Of a stretch of 64,000 nt of DNA, positions 46,111 through 57,935 are shown piece by piece; the stretch's first letter is position 1; each line of letters opens with the position of its first letter. The translations under genes were made by a program, and so were the position numbers. A model generated the notes under the pieces. That model ran no database searches, was not told the DNA's origin, and saw nothing but the letters and a program-made list of their open reading frames with translations. This stretch comes from Brasenia schreberi (Eukaryota; Streptophyta; Magnoliopsida; Nymphaeales; Cabombaceae), in NCBI GenBank assembly GCA_036023115.1, contig JAYKKT010000076.1:124001-188000 (forward strand), written 5' to 3'.

Positions 46111-47853
46111 AAGACAACACACCCAACTTAAACAAAACCCTTCGGAAATGAAATATATACGTACACTTATATATTAGGGGCTGATTAGGCCCGTGTGTGT
46201 TCAAAATCGTGCACGACTAAGAGAGTGCACGTGTGTGGTTGTGCCAAGCCACGTCATTACAAGCGGGGGGAGACTATGCTCCGTTATTACAACCCCGTAT
46301 CAAATTGAATTTCAAGCAAGCGTATGACTAAAGACCGAGTTTAGAAACTTACAAGTAGCTGGTCCGTAGAGGTCTTGCTTGAGCGTGGCCTTGGCTTTGG
46401 GCTGCAAATGGGAGCTCCGCGAAGGTGTGTGACCAAGAGTGCTGGCCGGCTGCAAATGGGGCGCGGGATGGACGCCTCGAAGGGGACCGGTGGCAAGTGG
46501 GCGGCGCCTCCAAGTAGGGAGTTTAGAGTGGCTGACTAAGTGGGTCTTAGGGTCACTAGGTAAGTTAGGGACTTAGGGAAACTGGACCTAAAAGGTGAGC
46601 TAGTGGGAAGGCCAAAGAGGACGCCTAGGGGGAGGTCGGCCGAATGGGAGGTGGTGGCTGAGTAGTGGTTAGGTGGTTTAGGTAGGGTAGTATGTAGATA
46701 AGGTGGGCTGGATGGGATTGGGCCAGATATTTTAAAACTAGGTGTTTGGGAAAATCGTGGGCTAAGGGTGGTTTAGGGCTAGGTTAGGTGGTTGGGTTTT
46801 AGGGTGAGGTTTAGTGAGCTAGGTTAGGTGGTTTAGGCTAGGTTTAGGCTAGGATTAGGGAAATTAATCTAGGTTTAGGGAAGGATTAGGGAAGTGGGTT
46901 AGGTGATTAGGTTGGGATTAGGCCGGGATTAGGGAAGTGGGTTAGGTGATTAGGTTCAGATTAGGAGTGGATTAGGGGTTTAGGCTAGGTTTAGGCATTT
47001 TTGGCTAGGTTTAGGTGATGGAGCTCCCTTAGCATGGCCCATAAACCTTGATCACCCCATGTTGGTGCAGCCCTAGGTTAGGTTTTAGCTAATTACAAGC
47101 TTAAACCCACTCAATTAGGCTAAACCACAAGATTAAACCCAAACTTGACACACAAGTCAAGCTTAATACAACACTCTTGATATTTATCACCCCCACTCTC
47201 TCTCATGCCCAATATCCCACGTGAATTTCAAGTGGGCCCCACCTCCATTTATGAGAAGGTGATGTGGGCCATGGATATGGATATTGGATTGGATCTCTGG
47301 ATCCAAATCCAAATCCAAGTCCACATATGGGTTTGGATTGGAATCTGGATATATATGGTCCAGATCCAATCCAAACTGAACTCTGACTCCTTCGAGCTGG
47401 GTTCGAAACGGACGATTCGTGCGGGGCCTGACAGCATCAGTACTCCGTCTGCGTTGGGTCTTCGCCAACATGGTCGTCCGCCTCCGTTTCTGCCTTCCGG
47501 AGATGACTTCAAATGATATTTTGGTAAGAACAGGGTCTTGGACGTTCGAGATCCTGGGGTGTGAATCAGATGCAAGAGTTGCTGCGCCGGGCTCGACAGG
47601 TGCTCCGGTTCCGGGCTCTTCTTGGCTCTCCTGGTCCTGTCTTGATCAGGCCAAGCTACTTCGGGGTTTCAAAACATGTTTTAAAAGGGTTTTCAAAAGC
47701 TATATCATATGTTTTTGAAAGATAAAGTTTAAAACATATATACAGGGTTGTTTGGAAGGCTCCTGGGTTTCCAAACTCAAAATGGCCCTTTGGGGCTGCT
47801 TATATAAAACCAGATGGATTTTGAGAAATTCGTGGGATTTCGGGGTGTTTACA
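46111..47853 (-). repeat. el5 3' LTR, 5' part, promoter deleted
   Basis: It begins after el4 with the repeated target aagac and continues AACACACCCAACTT, exactly the sequence that follows in the el5 5' LTR (56851 onward). Relative to the 5' LTR, 438 bp are missing at 46668/46669 (equivalent to 57412-57849), with a GTAGTGG repeat at the ends. The deletion removes the TATA box, the putative first exon and donor 1. Telomere-like repeats remain at about 46755-47020. Confidence 0.94.
46755..47020 (-). repeat. Degenerate telomere-like repeats, el5 3' LTR U3
   Basis: Plus strand shows GGTTAGG, TTTAGG and GATTAGG blocks, matching 57936-58200 in the partner LTR. Confidence 0.7.
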
Positions 47854-49027
47854 GATGCCCCTCTTTGGCCTTGTCCAAATAGATTTGGATAAGGGCAAAG
47901 ATGACAAACACCCCTTTTAATGTCTCCCTAGATCTAGCCACGAAGAATATGGGATCGTCCCATTTTAACAAAATCTCAATTTTACAAACTCTGGTAGGAG
48001 GAGATATCACGCCAAAGGGTTTACTATGGAATCTGGTCCTAAATGGGATCATCTTCATGCAAGTACCATGTGTGGGATGCAAATAACATGGGTGTGGTGC
48101 CAAGAAGTGGCGACCTCCCAAAGACCAGGTGTGGTCGAACTCTAGAGACTTACAAGGCCTACTGCTCCAAGTGAGCAAAAACCCTATGCTGTTCGATGTT
48201 CGGTTTTTAAAACTTATTTACAAAAGCTATTTACAAAAGGGACAACTGTCTTGAGTCTCGATCCTAAGGATCTCAAGCTCTTCGTGCTTGCCCTTGTTTG
48301 AGCCTTAACACTCGCTTATCTAGCGGAGGTTTTATAAGAAAACAAGCTTCATTTCAAATTCCTACGCCTTACTCGAAAGGTCGAATTCTCAAACAAGATG
48401 AAATTCAAGTAAGTAAATCCTATTTTTACTTTAGGATTCCTCGAAATGAACCATGCTTTAGCTTGGGCTAAGCCAGGGATGGGAAAGAGATACCACGGTC
48501 CCTTCTGAAGCGTCCCATGGTTTGAGGCACAGAAGGCGGAAAACTGCTCTTTTTGAGCTTTTTGGCCTCTTTTTCCTTTTTTTCCATAGAGGGTCTCCCT
48601 TTGGGAGTATTTTTTCTTTAATCCCTCTTTTTATAAGAGAATCGATTTTTCTTTTTGAAGTCTGGTTTCTTTCTTTTGGAAAGAGACTTTAAATGGGAAA
48701 TTCCCTTTTGATTTTGGGCCTTTGTTTTCCTTTTGGAAGGAGAAGAGAAGAGGGGAGGACTTATCCCAAGCCTACACTCGATCCATTCCAGATCAGCCTA
48801 TTTAGAAATAGCACGTACTACTTGCAAGTATCTTGCTATGTTGAACTAGGCCTTTCTTCGTAAGATGAAGGATTTTGAAATGTAACCACGATTTTGAAAA
48901 CTCCACTCTTTCACAAGTGCGAATTCTCTCACTCAGGGTCACACGAGTTCGCCTTTGCACCTTATTCACATGTCTCAGGGCAGCTATCCCTCTAAAATTT
49001 TTCGAAAACTGGAATTTAATCCTGATC
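47854..49027 (-). other. el5 3' UTR and polypurine tract
   Basis: Non-coding. The polypurine tract AAAGAGGGG is at 47866-47858 on the minus strand, followed by the LTR. The hairpin has decayed on one side (CCATGG for CCACGG near 48514). Confidence 0.8.
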
Positions 49028-52000
49028 CTACACATGATACTTCTTTAAGTATTGAATATTGATAGGATCTGCTAAATTCCTACCTTCTACATCGATCAAC
49101 CAATACGAATTGTTCGTAGTGGTTGCTCGTACAACATAGGGCCCATCCCAGTTGGGGCGCCACTTGCCTAGGGGGTGCGGGCCACGATGGTGGATGGTTT
49201 TCAAGACCAGATCTCCCACTTCAAAGTGGCGAGGTCTCATGTGTTTGCTATAATGTCGGGCTATCCTTTGCCGGTATGCACGAGCATGATCCATGGCAAG
49301 GAGTCGCCTTTCATCTAGCAAATCTAGTTCGGCCATCCTAGCATGCTGAAGCGTCTCTAGGGGGAGGTCGAGTGCAATGGATGTATGGAATGAATGCAGT
49401 TGGGTATGGATGGGAAGAATGGCGTTTGTGCCATAGACCAATTCGAATGGTGTGGCATTCGTGGGAGTCCGGATGGAAGTCCTATAAGCCCATAAGGCTT
49501 CATCCAGCTTCTCATGCCACCTCCTACCCTTCTCTAAGGTTTTCTCAATGATACCAATGAGAGTCTTGTTTGTGGCTTCGGCTTGGCCGTTGCCTTGAGG
49601 GTAGTAGGGCGAGGAGAAGTGGTGAGTTATGCCATACGTGTTGCACAACTTAACCATCCGCTCGTTCTTGAATGGGGTACCATTATCAGACACAAGGTCT
49701 CGTGGAACCCCAAATCGAGCCAAGATATTTCTCCGGATGAAAGCCACCACATGTTGCCCCATCACATTCGTCAGGGAAATGGCTTCCACCCACTTGGAGA
49801 AATACTCAGTGGCTGCTAAAATAAAACGATGCCCATTCGAGGCCTTTGGAAATATGGGGCCTACAATGTCAAACGCCCACATGGTAAATGGCCAGGGGCT
49901 GACCACGGAATGCAATGCTGATGAAGGGATATGAATGGCGTGCCCATGCACTTGACATGGATGACACTTCCTAACATGATCGTGACAATCCTTTTTCAGG
50001 GTGGACCAGAAATAACCCCCTCTAAGTATTTTCATCGCCATCATGTTGGCATTAACATGACCTCCACATTCTCCATCGTGGAACTCGTGCATCACTATCC
50101 TAGCCTCCTCCAGGTCGATACACCTAAGCAGAATGCCGGTAAAACTCTTTTTGTATAAGACCCCACCCAGAATGGTGTATCGGGTCGAAATCTTACGAAT
50201 GAATGCCCTATCTTTGGATGTGGCATCCTCGGTGAATCCCCCATTTTCTAAAAATTGTTTTATGTCATAGAACCAGGGCTTTTCAACAGACTCTGGGTTG
50301 TTTTGGCAAATATCCAAGTCGTGTGTGGATGGATGGGGCGCATGCCATATTTCCAAAGATCTGGTCCCTGAAATGGGATCGACCTTCAGGGCTGAACCCA
50401 AGGAAGAGAGGGCATCGGCGATGCCATTGTCCTCTCTTCCCACGTGTGTGAGCTTACACGACTGGAAGGATTGGACCAATCGAGTGGCCAACTCGTGATA
50501 TGGAAGTAGTTTTTCAGTACGTACTTGCCAAATTTTTAAAACCTGGTTTATGACAAGGAGCGAATCTCCAAAGACCTCGATGCATGATGCCCCTAGAGTT
50601 TTCGAAATCCTTAAGCCTTGTATGAGTGCTTCATACTCAGCTACGTTGTTGGAACATTCGAAATCTAAGCGGACCGCTATGGGAATCTCGCCCTTTTCAG
50701 GGGAGATTAGGATGATCCCGGCACCAGCCCCTCGTTGGTTTCGTGCCCCGTCGAAGTGCATCTTCCACACTTGGTTTTCAAAAGAATTTGCCAAAATGTG
50801 GTTTTGAAAATGGTTTTGCAATATGCCTTCATCAGGCATTTCGACAAGAGTGGGATATGCGTCCTCCAAGGGGAAGTCAGCCACGTAATCTGCTAGGGCT
50901 TGCCCCTTAACGGAGATCTGGTGATGGTATTTTAGATCATACTCCATTAGAAGGAGTTGCCATTTGCCCAATCTACCCGTGAGAATGGGTTTTTCGAACA
51001 AGTGCTTGATTGGATCAAGCTTGGACACTATCCAGATCTCATGATCTAGGAAGTAGTGTCTGAATTTCTGGCAGGCCCAGACTAGGGCCAAGCACGTCTT
51101 CTCCATGGCTTGATAATTTCGTTCATAAGCCAAGAGAGTTTTCGAAATATAGTAGATGGCATACTCCTTATGGGTGTCATCCTCGTATTGAGCCAACAGG
51201 GCTCCTAAAGCGTTTATATGCACGGAGATGTATAATAAAAGCGGTTTTCCTTGCTTTGGAGGATTCAAAACGGGGGGATTAACCAAGTATGCCTTTAGTC
51301 TCTCGAAGGACTTTTGGCATTCGTCATCCCATAAGAATTTCGTACCCTTCCTCAACAGTTTGTTGAAGGGTTCGCATCTAGTTGCCAGATTCGATATGAA
51401 TCGGCGCACAGATTGTAATCGACCCTGGAGGCTACGGACTTGAGTGAGATTGGAGGGTGGAGCCATGTCTATGATGGCTCGACACTTAGAGGGGTCGACT
51501 TCTATTCCCCTTTGGCTCACCATAAAGCCTAGAAGCTTTCCTGATTCTACCCCGAACACACATTTTTGAGGGTTTAGCTTTACTTTGTAAAGCCTAAGCC
51601 TTTCGAAGATTTTTTGTAAACATTCGATATGGGTGCATCGGGTTTTGGATTTTGCCAAGAGATCATCTACATACACTTCTACAAGCTCGTGAATTTGATC
51701 ATGGAAGATCGTGTTCATGGCTCGTTGGTATGTTGCGCCGGCATTTTTCAAACCAAAGGGCATGACTGTATAGCAGTACGTGCCCCATGGGGTTATGAAG
51801 GCGGTCTTACCCTGATCTCGTGGGCTTAGTTTGATTTGATTATAGCCTGAATAGCCATCCATAAATGAAAACATTTCATGATTTGCAGTACTATCGACTA
51901 TCAAATCTATGTTTGGTAAAGGATAATTATCCTTTGGAGTGGCCTTATTCAGGTTTCTGAAATCGATGCATATTCGAATTTTCCCATTGGTTTTTCGAAC

Positions 52001-52714
52001 TACAACGATATTTGACAACCAATCAGAATACGCAATGGGTTTTATAAATCCGGCTTTTAGCAGATTTTCTAAACCCTCTTTGACTTGCGTGTGTACATTC
52101 GGGTGTATTTTCCTAAGCTTCTGCTTTATTGGTTTTACACCTACATCTAAGGGAAGACGATGCTCGACTATGCTGGGATCTATGCCCGGCATGTCTTCAT
52201 ACGTCCATGCAAACACATCTAAATAGGTCCGTAAAAATGCAATGAATGCTAACTTTTCAGTTTCATGCAAGCATGCACCTATTTTGATGGTTTTGGGATT
52301 GGAATCATCCCCTAGGTTCACCTCTACGAAATCTCCTCCTACTGATTGGGAAGGTCTTTCAAAATCGAGAATTCTATGAAATTCTGGGAGCTCCGAAGTG
52401 GGATCTTCCTCAAGGGGATCCACTTCTGGGCTTCGATCATTCTCGTGGACTTTAGACCCGAGGGAACTTGATGCGTGATTTTCAAAATAACCTGGTTTTG
52501 TACTTAGATTTTCAAGTGATTTCGAAATTTTTGGTCTGGCTATGCAGACGACGTTTCTTTCGAAATCCTTTTCTTTCGTCAAAGTCCTACCAGGAGCAGC
52601 TATGTACAAAATCTTTTTGGTATTTTCCAAATTTTCGATTTTTTTGGGTTTTTGTAAAACAAGAACTTTGGGAACTATACAAAGCACACTTTTTTCGAGT
52701 TTTTGCTTTTCCAT
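49028..52714 (-). CDS. pol: el5 pol polyprotein, intact (1228 aa)
   Basis: The only unbroken pol in the window; it should copy the RNA genome into DNA and insert it. The ATG is at 52714. In order: an unassigned basic N-terminus (1-180) ending in the DVFAWTYEDMPGIDPSIVEHRLPL segment typical of plant gypsy pol; RT (about 200-400) with D286 and YVDD 348-351; a degenerate RNase H (about 500-620); a second, catalytically complete RNase H with D655, E693, D717, D767; integrase HHCC (HDGECGGH ... KCHPC); integrase core D949, D1010, E1046 with exactly 35 residues between the last two; and a C-terminal GKWRPNWDGPYVV tail. There is no chromodomain. The dual RNase H layout is the mark of the Tat lineage. 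Its own gag-pro is frameshifted, so movement would need capsid supplied by another copy. Confidence 0.94.
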   Translation of the reverse strand: MEKQKLEKSVLCIVPKVLVLQKPKKIENLENTKKILYIAAPGRTLTKEKDFERNVVCIARPKISKSLENLSTKPGYFENHASSSLGSKVHENDRSPEVDPLEEDPTSELPEFHRILDFERPSQSVGGDFVEVNLGDDSNPKTIKIGACLHETEKLAFIAFLRTYLDVFAWTYEDMPGIDPSIVEHRLPLDVGVKPIKQKLRKIHPNVHTQVKEGLENLLKAGFIKPIAYSDWLSNIVVVRKTNGKIRICIDFRNLNKATPKDNYPLPNIDLIVDSTANHEMFSFMDGYSGYNQIKLSPRDQGKTAFITPWGTYCYTVMPFGLKNAGATYQRAMNTIFHDQIHELVEVYVDDLLAKSKTRCTHIECLQKIFERLRLYKVKLNPQKCVFGVESGKLLGFMVSQRGIEVDPSKCRAIIDMAPPSNLTQVRSLQGRLQSVRRFISNLATRCEPFNKLLRKGTKFLWDDECQKSFERLKAYLVNPPVLNPPKQGKPLLLYISVHINALGALLAQYEDDTHKEYAIYYISKTLLAYERNYQAMEKTCLALVWACQKFRHYFLDHEIWIVSKLDPIKHLFEKPILTGRLGKWQLLLMEYDLKYHHQISVKGQALADYVADFPLEDAYPTLVEMPDEGILQNHFQNHILANSFENQVWKMHFDGARNQRGAGAGIILISPEKGEIPIAVRLDFECSNNVAEYEALIQGLRISKTLGASCIEVFGDSLLVINQVLKIWQVRTEKLLPYHELATRLVQSFQSCKLTHVGREDNGIADALSSLGSALKVDPISGTRSLEIWHAPHPSTHDLDICQNNPESVEKPWFYDIKQFLENGGFTEDATSKDRAFIRKISTRYTILGGVLYKKSFTGILLRCIDLEEARIVMHEFHDGECGGHVNANMMAMKILRGGYFWSTLKKDCHDHVRKCHPCQVHGHAIHIPSSALHSVVSPWPFTMWAFDIVGPIFPKASNGHRFILAATEYFSKWVEAISLTNVMGQHVVAFIRRNILARFGVPRDLVSDNGTPFKNERMVKLCNTYGITHHFSSPYYPQGNGQAEATNKTLIGIIEKTLEKGRRWHEKLDEALWAYRTSIRTPTNATPFELVYGTNAILPIHTQLHSFHTSIALDLPLETLQHARMAELDLLDERRLLAMDHARAYRQRIARHYSKHMRPRHFEVGDLVLKTIHHRGPHPLGKWRPNWDGPYVVRATTTNNSYWLIDVEGRNLADPINIQYLKKYHV

Positions 52715-52827
52715 TGTTTTTGGTTTTTCTTGTTTTTCGATTTTTTTTGATTTTAAGTTTTTAAATGTTTTTGGTATTTTTAGAAAAGGGATCTTCCGTC
52801 ATACCTACAAAGGGAAAACACTATGGG

Positions 52828-55694
52828 TTAGACTCGGAATAGGAGGTCTAAACCATAGGTCTCTTCTAAGACAGGCTCCGGGCACCCTTGACCCAGGTGG
52901 TCACAGGGGGTGGCTCCGGCGGTATTCGGGGAGTATAGCCGATCCCATATCGGCTTGGGTTGGCCCTAGGCAGGATGGGCTCTAGGAGACCCTGGTTTTG
53001 TGCCCCTAGACTTTTGTAGGGCGTGTAGCCCATGTTCAATAACATGTTCCACGACCTTTTGTTTTTTGAAAAGATGGGATATAAGTCGTGGTCCTGGAAC
53101 ATGCTATCGTCCATATTAGGCTCGTAGGGCCTTTTGTCTAGGGGTTTTGGAAATAGGGAACGCTTGGGTTTTCCTAGGAGGATTAGAGTCGGGAGGGGGC
53201 TTGCTTTGGGCGGCCCCTTCACACATACAACCTTCCTAGGGTTGTTCAACACGAGCCGAGGTGGCTCAACCATAATTTGCCCCAGGTTAGCCTCATGGGC
53301 CTGGGAGCTCGATAAACAAGGGGAGTTTGTGATCCCCTGAAGTTGTGGGTGACTCTCACCTAGGATCACTACGACTTGGTCCCTAAAAGGGATCTTGACA
53401 CACCTGTGGAAGGTGGATGGCACAGCGCACAAACTGTGTATCCAGGGTCTTCCCAGCAACAGGTTATAATGGGGGTGGATGTCCAAGACATGGAACACCC
53501 CCGTGTGTTCGATCCCTCCCGTTTCCATTGGGAGTTCGATGGATCCTAAAGGCCTAGACGCATTCCCATCGTATCCAGTGATAACGATGGGGCTTGGGTT
53601 CACTGAAGTCAAGGTGACTCCGATTTTGTACGCCACGTGAAGTGGAAGGATGTTGAGCCCTCCTCCCCCATCGACTAGGCACCTGTCCAGAGAGTGGTTG
53701 TTTAGAACCACCTCGATATGCAGGGCCTGGTTATGGGTTTCGTAGGGTCTATCTACATCATCTTCCCAAAAGGTGATGGGCGATTTTGCTCCTAATAAAG
53801 CCACTTGGGCAGACAAGGACTCCGGACTTATGTTCGAATCAACCTTGGCCCTTTCTAGAATTTTCTCTAAGACAAGTCTATGCCTAGGCGAGGTTTTGAT
53901 AAGCTCTAGGATAGACATGTGAATAGGAATCTTTGAAAGGTGGTTTTCGAAATCATAAGGATTTAGGATGATTTTGTCCTTATCTGCTTTTGGCGGACCA
54001 CTAGGGATACATGCTTTTGAGGGGCCAGGCACACTGACCACCTTTTGAGCACCTTGAAGGTGCGGGGGTTGGTAGATCCTCCCGGATCTAGTGACTTCCC
54101 CCACGACCAGCCTAGGGTTCGCGCTAAACTTGGCTCTAAGGATGAGCTGAGGAGAACCTTGGATTTTCAAAACTGGTTTTGCCGGGGTTTCCACTTTTGA
54201 TGGTCCCCGAATGACGACTTGGGCGGGCCTCTTGTATAGTACAAGGATGGGCGCACAAGCAGGTCGACCAGGTTCGGGCTTTCGCGCTAATTCCTTGGAG
54301 ATGGTGAGGGTACATACCTCCTTTCCTTTCCCACTGCCACTGGCGTGTTTGGGAAAGGGTTCTTGAAGATAGCTTGAGGTGGCTCAGATTCTGCAGTGAC
54401 CTGGAGCCGGCCCTCCGCTATCAAGTTCTCAATTTTATTTAGAAGAGAAGCACCGTTTGGTATCATGGCCTTTGAGCCGATGATACTTGCAAAACCGGTT
54501 TAAATACCCCCCTTTGGACGTGACTCCTTCGGGGATTTCAGGGAGTTCGATCATGCCCTGGGCAAGTAGGAGGTCTAGGACCTCCGACACAGGTTGCCCC
54601 AGCGGAGTGTACTCCCGTTTTTCAATTGGTTTCGAAAAATTGCGTTCTCTCTTATTTTCTATTTTTTCGAAATTTTTAGAAGTGCCCGCCATGCCTGGAT
54701 CCACCCGGACATTGGCGATTTTATGGGGCTTTGCCCCTTTGTCCGTTGTGGGCAGCCCATATGCAATGGGCTTTTCCACACGTGTTTTGGGAACGGCACT
54801 TCCTTTCCATAAGTGGTCGTATGTCCCTTTTCGCAAGTTGGTTTCGAAAAGGGAGGCTTTTTTGATCAACTTATGGAAAGTTGAAATCTCATGGAGCGAG
54901 AGAAGGGTTTTTAACTCGCTTTTAAAATTATCCAGGATGAGCATTACTGCGCATCCTTCGGATATAGGCTCTCGCACTTGGCCTAAAAGAGACCTCCATC
55001 TTATAATGAAGGCATGCACGTCTTCGTTCATGCCTTGCTTTGTATCCCTTAAAGTATTCAGGGTTGGCGTGACTTCCACGTTGTGTGCAAATCTTTGCAT
55101 GAAGCAGTTCGCTAACTCTTCAAAAGTAGCGAACTGGCTTAAGTCGTAGGAAGCCAGCCATTTGGCAGCTGTGCCTTTAAGGGATAGAGGGAACCAATAC
55201 ACCCATTTCATCGAGTCCTTTTTCTTTTTATGGGCTCGACGTGAGAAAAGCTGCAAGTGAGACCTAGGGTCTCCCATGCCATCATACCGATGGAAGTTCG
55301 GTATTTCATCGTCACTGTCTGTTTCGTAATCCATAGGAAGGAAATCAGACAGGGCGTAGCTTCTTTTCTCTTTATTTTGCCCTTTCAGCAGCTGCTGTAG
55401 GGCTTTACGGTCCTTTTGTGTGAAGGACTCGTGGTATTGGTTGCCTTCTATTACGGAGGCTTCTTTTTGCTTGCGAGGTTTTTCAATTTTCTTTTTAGGC
55501 CTTTGTTCACCGTTTGATGAACACGAATCGCCTACTTCAGCCTCTTGGCTGAGAGCATCGATTTTGGCCTCAAATTCCCTTCTTAAGTCCTCGATTTCAT
55601 CTAGTTTTATTTTGTTTTTGAAAATCCTCCTAGAGTGAGAACTTGATGCGCATGAGCCTTGGCTCGACACTTCACTTGGATTGGATTTTGACAT
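52828..55694 (-). pseudogene. gag-pro: el5 gag-protease, three small indels
   Basis: ATG at 55694, TAA at 52830-52828. It is 4 bp shorter than the intact el3 gene: two bases are lost in a CTCTC run near 54447, just after the zinc knuckle, one C near 54361, and one C near 52882. Open segments are 55694 to about 54435 and 54194 to 52866. Gag domain, CX2HX4HX4C knuckle and D-G-G protease site are present. The knuckle-exit indel hits the same spot as in el4 but with a different length, so the events are independent or are errors. Confidence 0.9.
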
Positions 55695-55813
55695 GCTTTT
55701 CAAGCTTTTTCAAAATTTCCTAAGTGAAAAACAAGGAAAACAAGTTAAAACGACACCTTTATAAAATTTTCGCAAGACTCCCACAAGTAAACTCGATTTT
55801 TGAAAAGGCTCAC

Positions 55814-55831
55814 GTCCCACCGGGCGTGCCA
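55814..55831 (-). other. el5 primer-binding site
   Basis: The minus strand reads TGGCACGCCCGGTGGGAC, five nucleotides inside the LTR end at 55837. Confidence 0.8.
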
Positions 55832-56351
55832 ATCTCTGTAGACGCGCGAAAATCCCCGCCTCTTCGCCCCTTTCGTGGCTTGGAGTGGATCTTATCGTGC
55901 GTCTAAGGCCTATGTATACAAACAGGGCGTGCCAGCTAGCTTACTTAAGCTAGCGAAGATATATCAATACTGACTTCTAAACGTGGCGACTGTGAGCAAG
56001 TGAGCTCTTGTCGTCGCAGACCTTCTTGCACCGATGCGCAAGGGTCAGTCTGTACGCTTTTGCAAAAATCGAGTTTTAGGGAGAAAGTCTACGAAACGGT
56101 TCGAGGTGTCTATTTCGGGTCTTTAAGATGCGATTGCATGTTTTAGATCACGTGGATTTGCACGTGCCTAAGTCTTTTCTTTTATCCCTTTTTGGGTCGC
56201 CTAGTTTGCGTGTTATGAACACTCCACTACATGGGCGAATTCGAGCGGGGGTTGCTTCGATGCAATATGCGTCCTACCTCGTGGTATGGCGTAGATGCAA
56301 TGCAAACTCACGCTACTCCAAAGGGAAAACCCGAAATGTAAAGACAATGCT

Positions 56352-56429
56352 GAAGGGAAATAACAGAAGGGAAATAACCGAAGGGAAATAACCGAAGGGA
56401 AATGACCGAAGGGAAATAACCGAAGGGAG
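56352..56429 (-). repeat. 14-bp tandem repeat in el5 5' LTR
   Basis: Five full units plus a partial, one unit carrying GTCA for GTTA. Confidence 0.88.
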
Positions 56430-56444
56430 ATATGTATATATCTT

Positions 56445-56860
56445 ATGTATATGAGCCCTTACTCGGGTCTTGCAAATAAGAGCGAAGGCTCAATGTGGGT
56501 GCGTGTTTGAATTGAAAGACTTACACACACGACATGAAATTAAACCCAAATATAAATTGCTGTATGGCCTTGACTAAGGTCTTGGGAGTAAGAGCGAAGG
56601 CTCAATGTGTGTGAGAGTGCTTGAATTGAAGTACTACACACACGACATAAATGAAACCCAAATATAACTGCAATAAGGCCTTTACTAAGGTCTTGGGAGT
56701 AAGAGCGAAAGCTCAATGTGTGTGAGAGTGTTTAAATTGAAAGACTTACTCACACGACATGAAATGAAACCCAAATATAACTGCAATAAGGCCTTTACTA
56801 AGGTCTTGGGAGTAAGAGCGAAAGCTCAATGTGTGTGAGAGTGTTTAAATTGAAAGACAA
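56445..56860 (-). repeat. 110-bp tandem array in el5 5' LTR, about 4 units
   Basis: TAAGAGCGAARGCTC occurs at four regular positions between 56477 and 56825. Two neighbouring units share the CTTTACTAAGGTCTTGGG form, so unit exchange has occurred within the array. Confidence 0.88.
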
Positions 56861-57800
56861 CACACCCAACTTAAACAAAACCCTTCGGAAATGAAATATA
56901 TACGTACACTTATATATTAGGGGCTGATTAGGCCCGTGTGTGTTCAAAATCGTGCACGACTAAGAGAGTGCACGTGTGTGGTTGTGCCAAGCCACGTTAT
57001 TACAAGCGGGGGGAGACTATGCTCCGTTATTACAACCCCGTATCAAATTGAATTTCAAGCAAGCGTATGACTAAAGACCGAGTTTAGAAACTTACAAGTA
57101 GCTGGTCCGTAGAGGTCTTGCTTGAGCGTGGCCTTGGCTTTGGGCTGCAAATGGGAGCTCCGCGAAGGTGTGTGACCAAGAGTGCTGGCCGGCTGCAAAT
57201 GGGGCGCGGGATGGACGCCTCGAAGGGGACCGGTGGCAAGTGGGCGGCGCCTCCAAGTAGGGAGTTTAGAGTGGCTGACTAAGTGGGTCTTAGGGTCACT
57301 AGGTAAGTTAGGGACTTAGGGAAACTGGACCTAAAAGGTGAGCTAGTGGGAAGGCCAAAGAGGACGCCTAGGGGGAGGTCGGCCGAATGGGAGGTGGTGG
57401 CTGAGTAGTGGCTAGCCACTTGGGTTATCCTAGGTTCGGCTAGGCTTAGGTGGTGGCGGCAAAGAGGCTGAGCTAAGGGGAAGATGGGTGGCTAAGAGTG
57501 GAGAGGTGGTAGAGAGTGGTTTTGAGGGAGTTAGGGGGACTTACCGAATGGGAAGGAGTGGCGGCAAAGGTGGCTGTCGGCTGGTGGAAGATGGGAGAAG
57601 GAGAGGGCCCGGCTGAGTGAGGTGGTGGCGTCCGGCTGGTGGGGCAGTGATGGTGGATGGAAGAGGGAGAGTGGCGGAGCAGGTGGCGGCTGGTGGGGCT
57701 GGAACTGCTGGGAAGACGGGTGAGAGATGGGAGAGGAAGAGGGCCCGGCTGGGAGTGGAAAGTGGTTCCCACTTGGAAAACCCGCCCACAATGGGGGGGG

Positions 57801-57808
57801 TTTAAATA
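57801..57808 (-). promoter_or_regulatory. TATA box of el5 5' LTR
   Basis: TTTAAATA on the plus strand. It is the only TATA box left to el5, since the partner LTR lost it. Confidence 0.68.
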
Positions 57809-57935
57809 GGGGATGGGTAGGTCGGTTAGGGCTGGGTTGTGGGTAGTGGTTAGGTGGTTTAGGTAGGGTAGTATGTAGATAAGGTGGGCTGGATGGGATT
57901 GGGCCAGATATTTTAAAACTAGGTGTTTGGGAAAA

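Noticed and set aside
30291..47853. Fold-back chimeric read or assembly artefact producing inverted LTR pieces
   Set aside because: The borders are exact TG/CA LTR ends with 5-bp duplications, and split pieces rejoin in register with partner-specific variants. Artefactual joins would not do this. Base-level indel errors remain possible.
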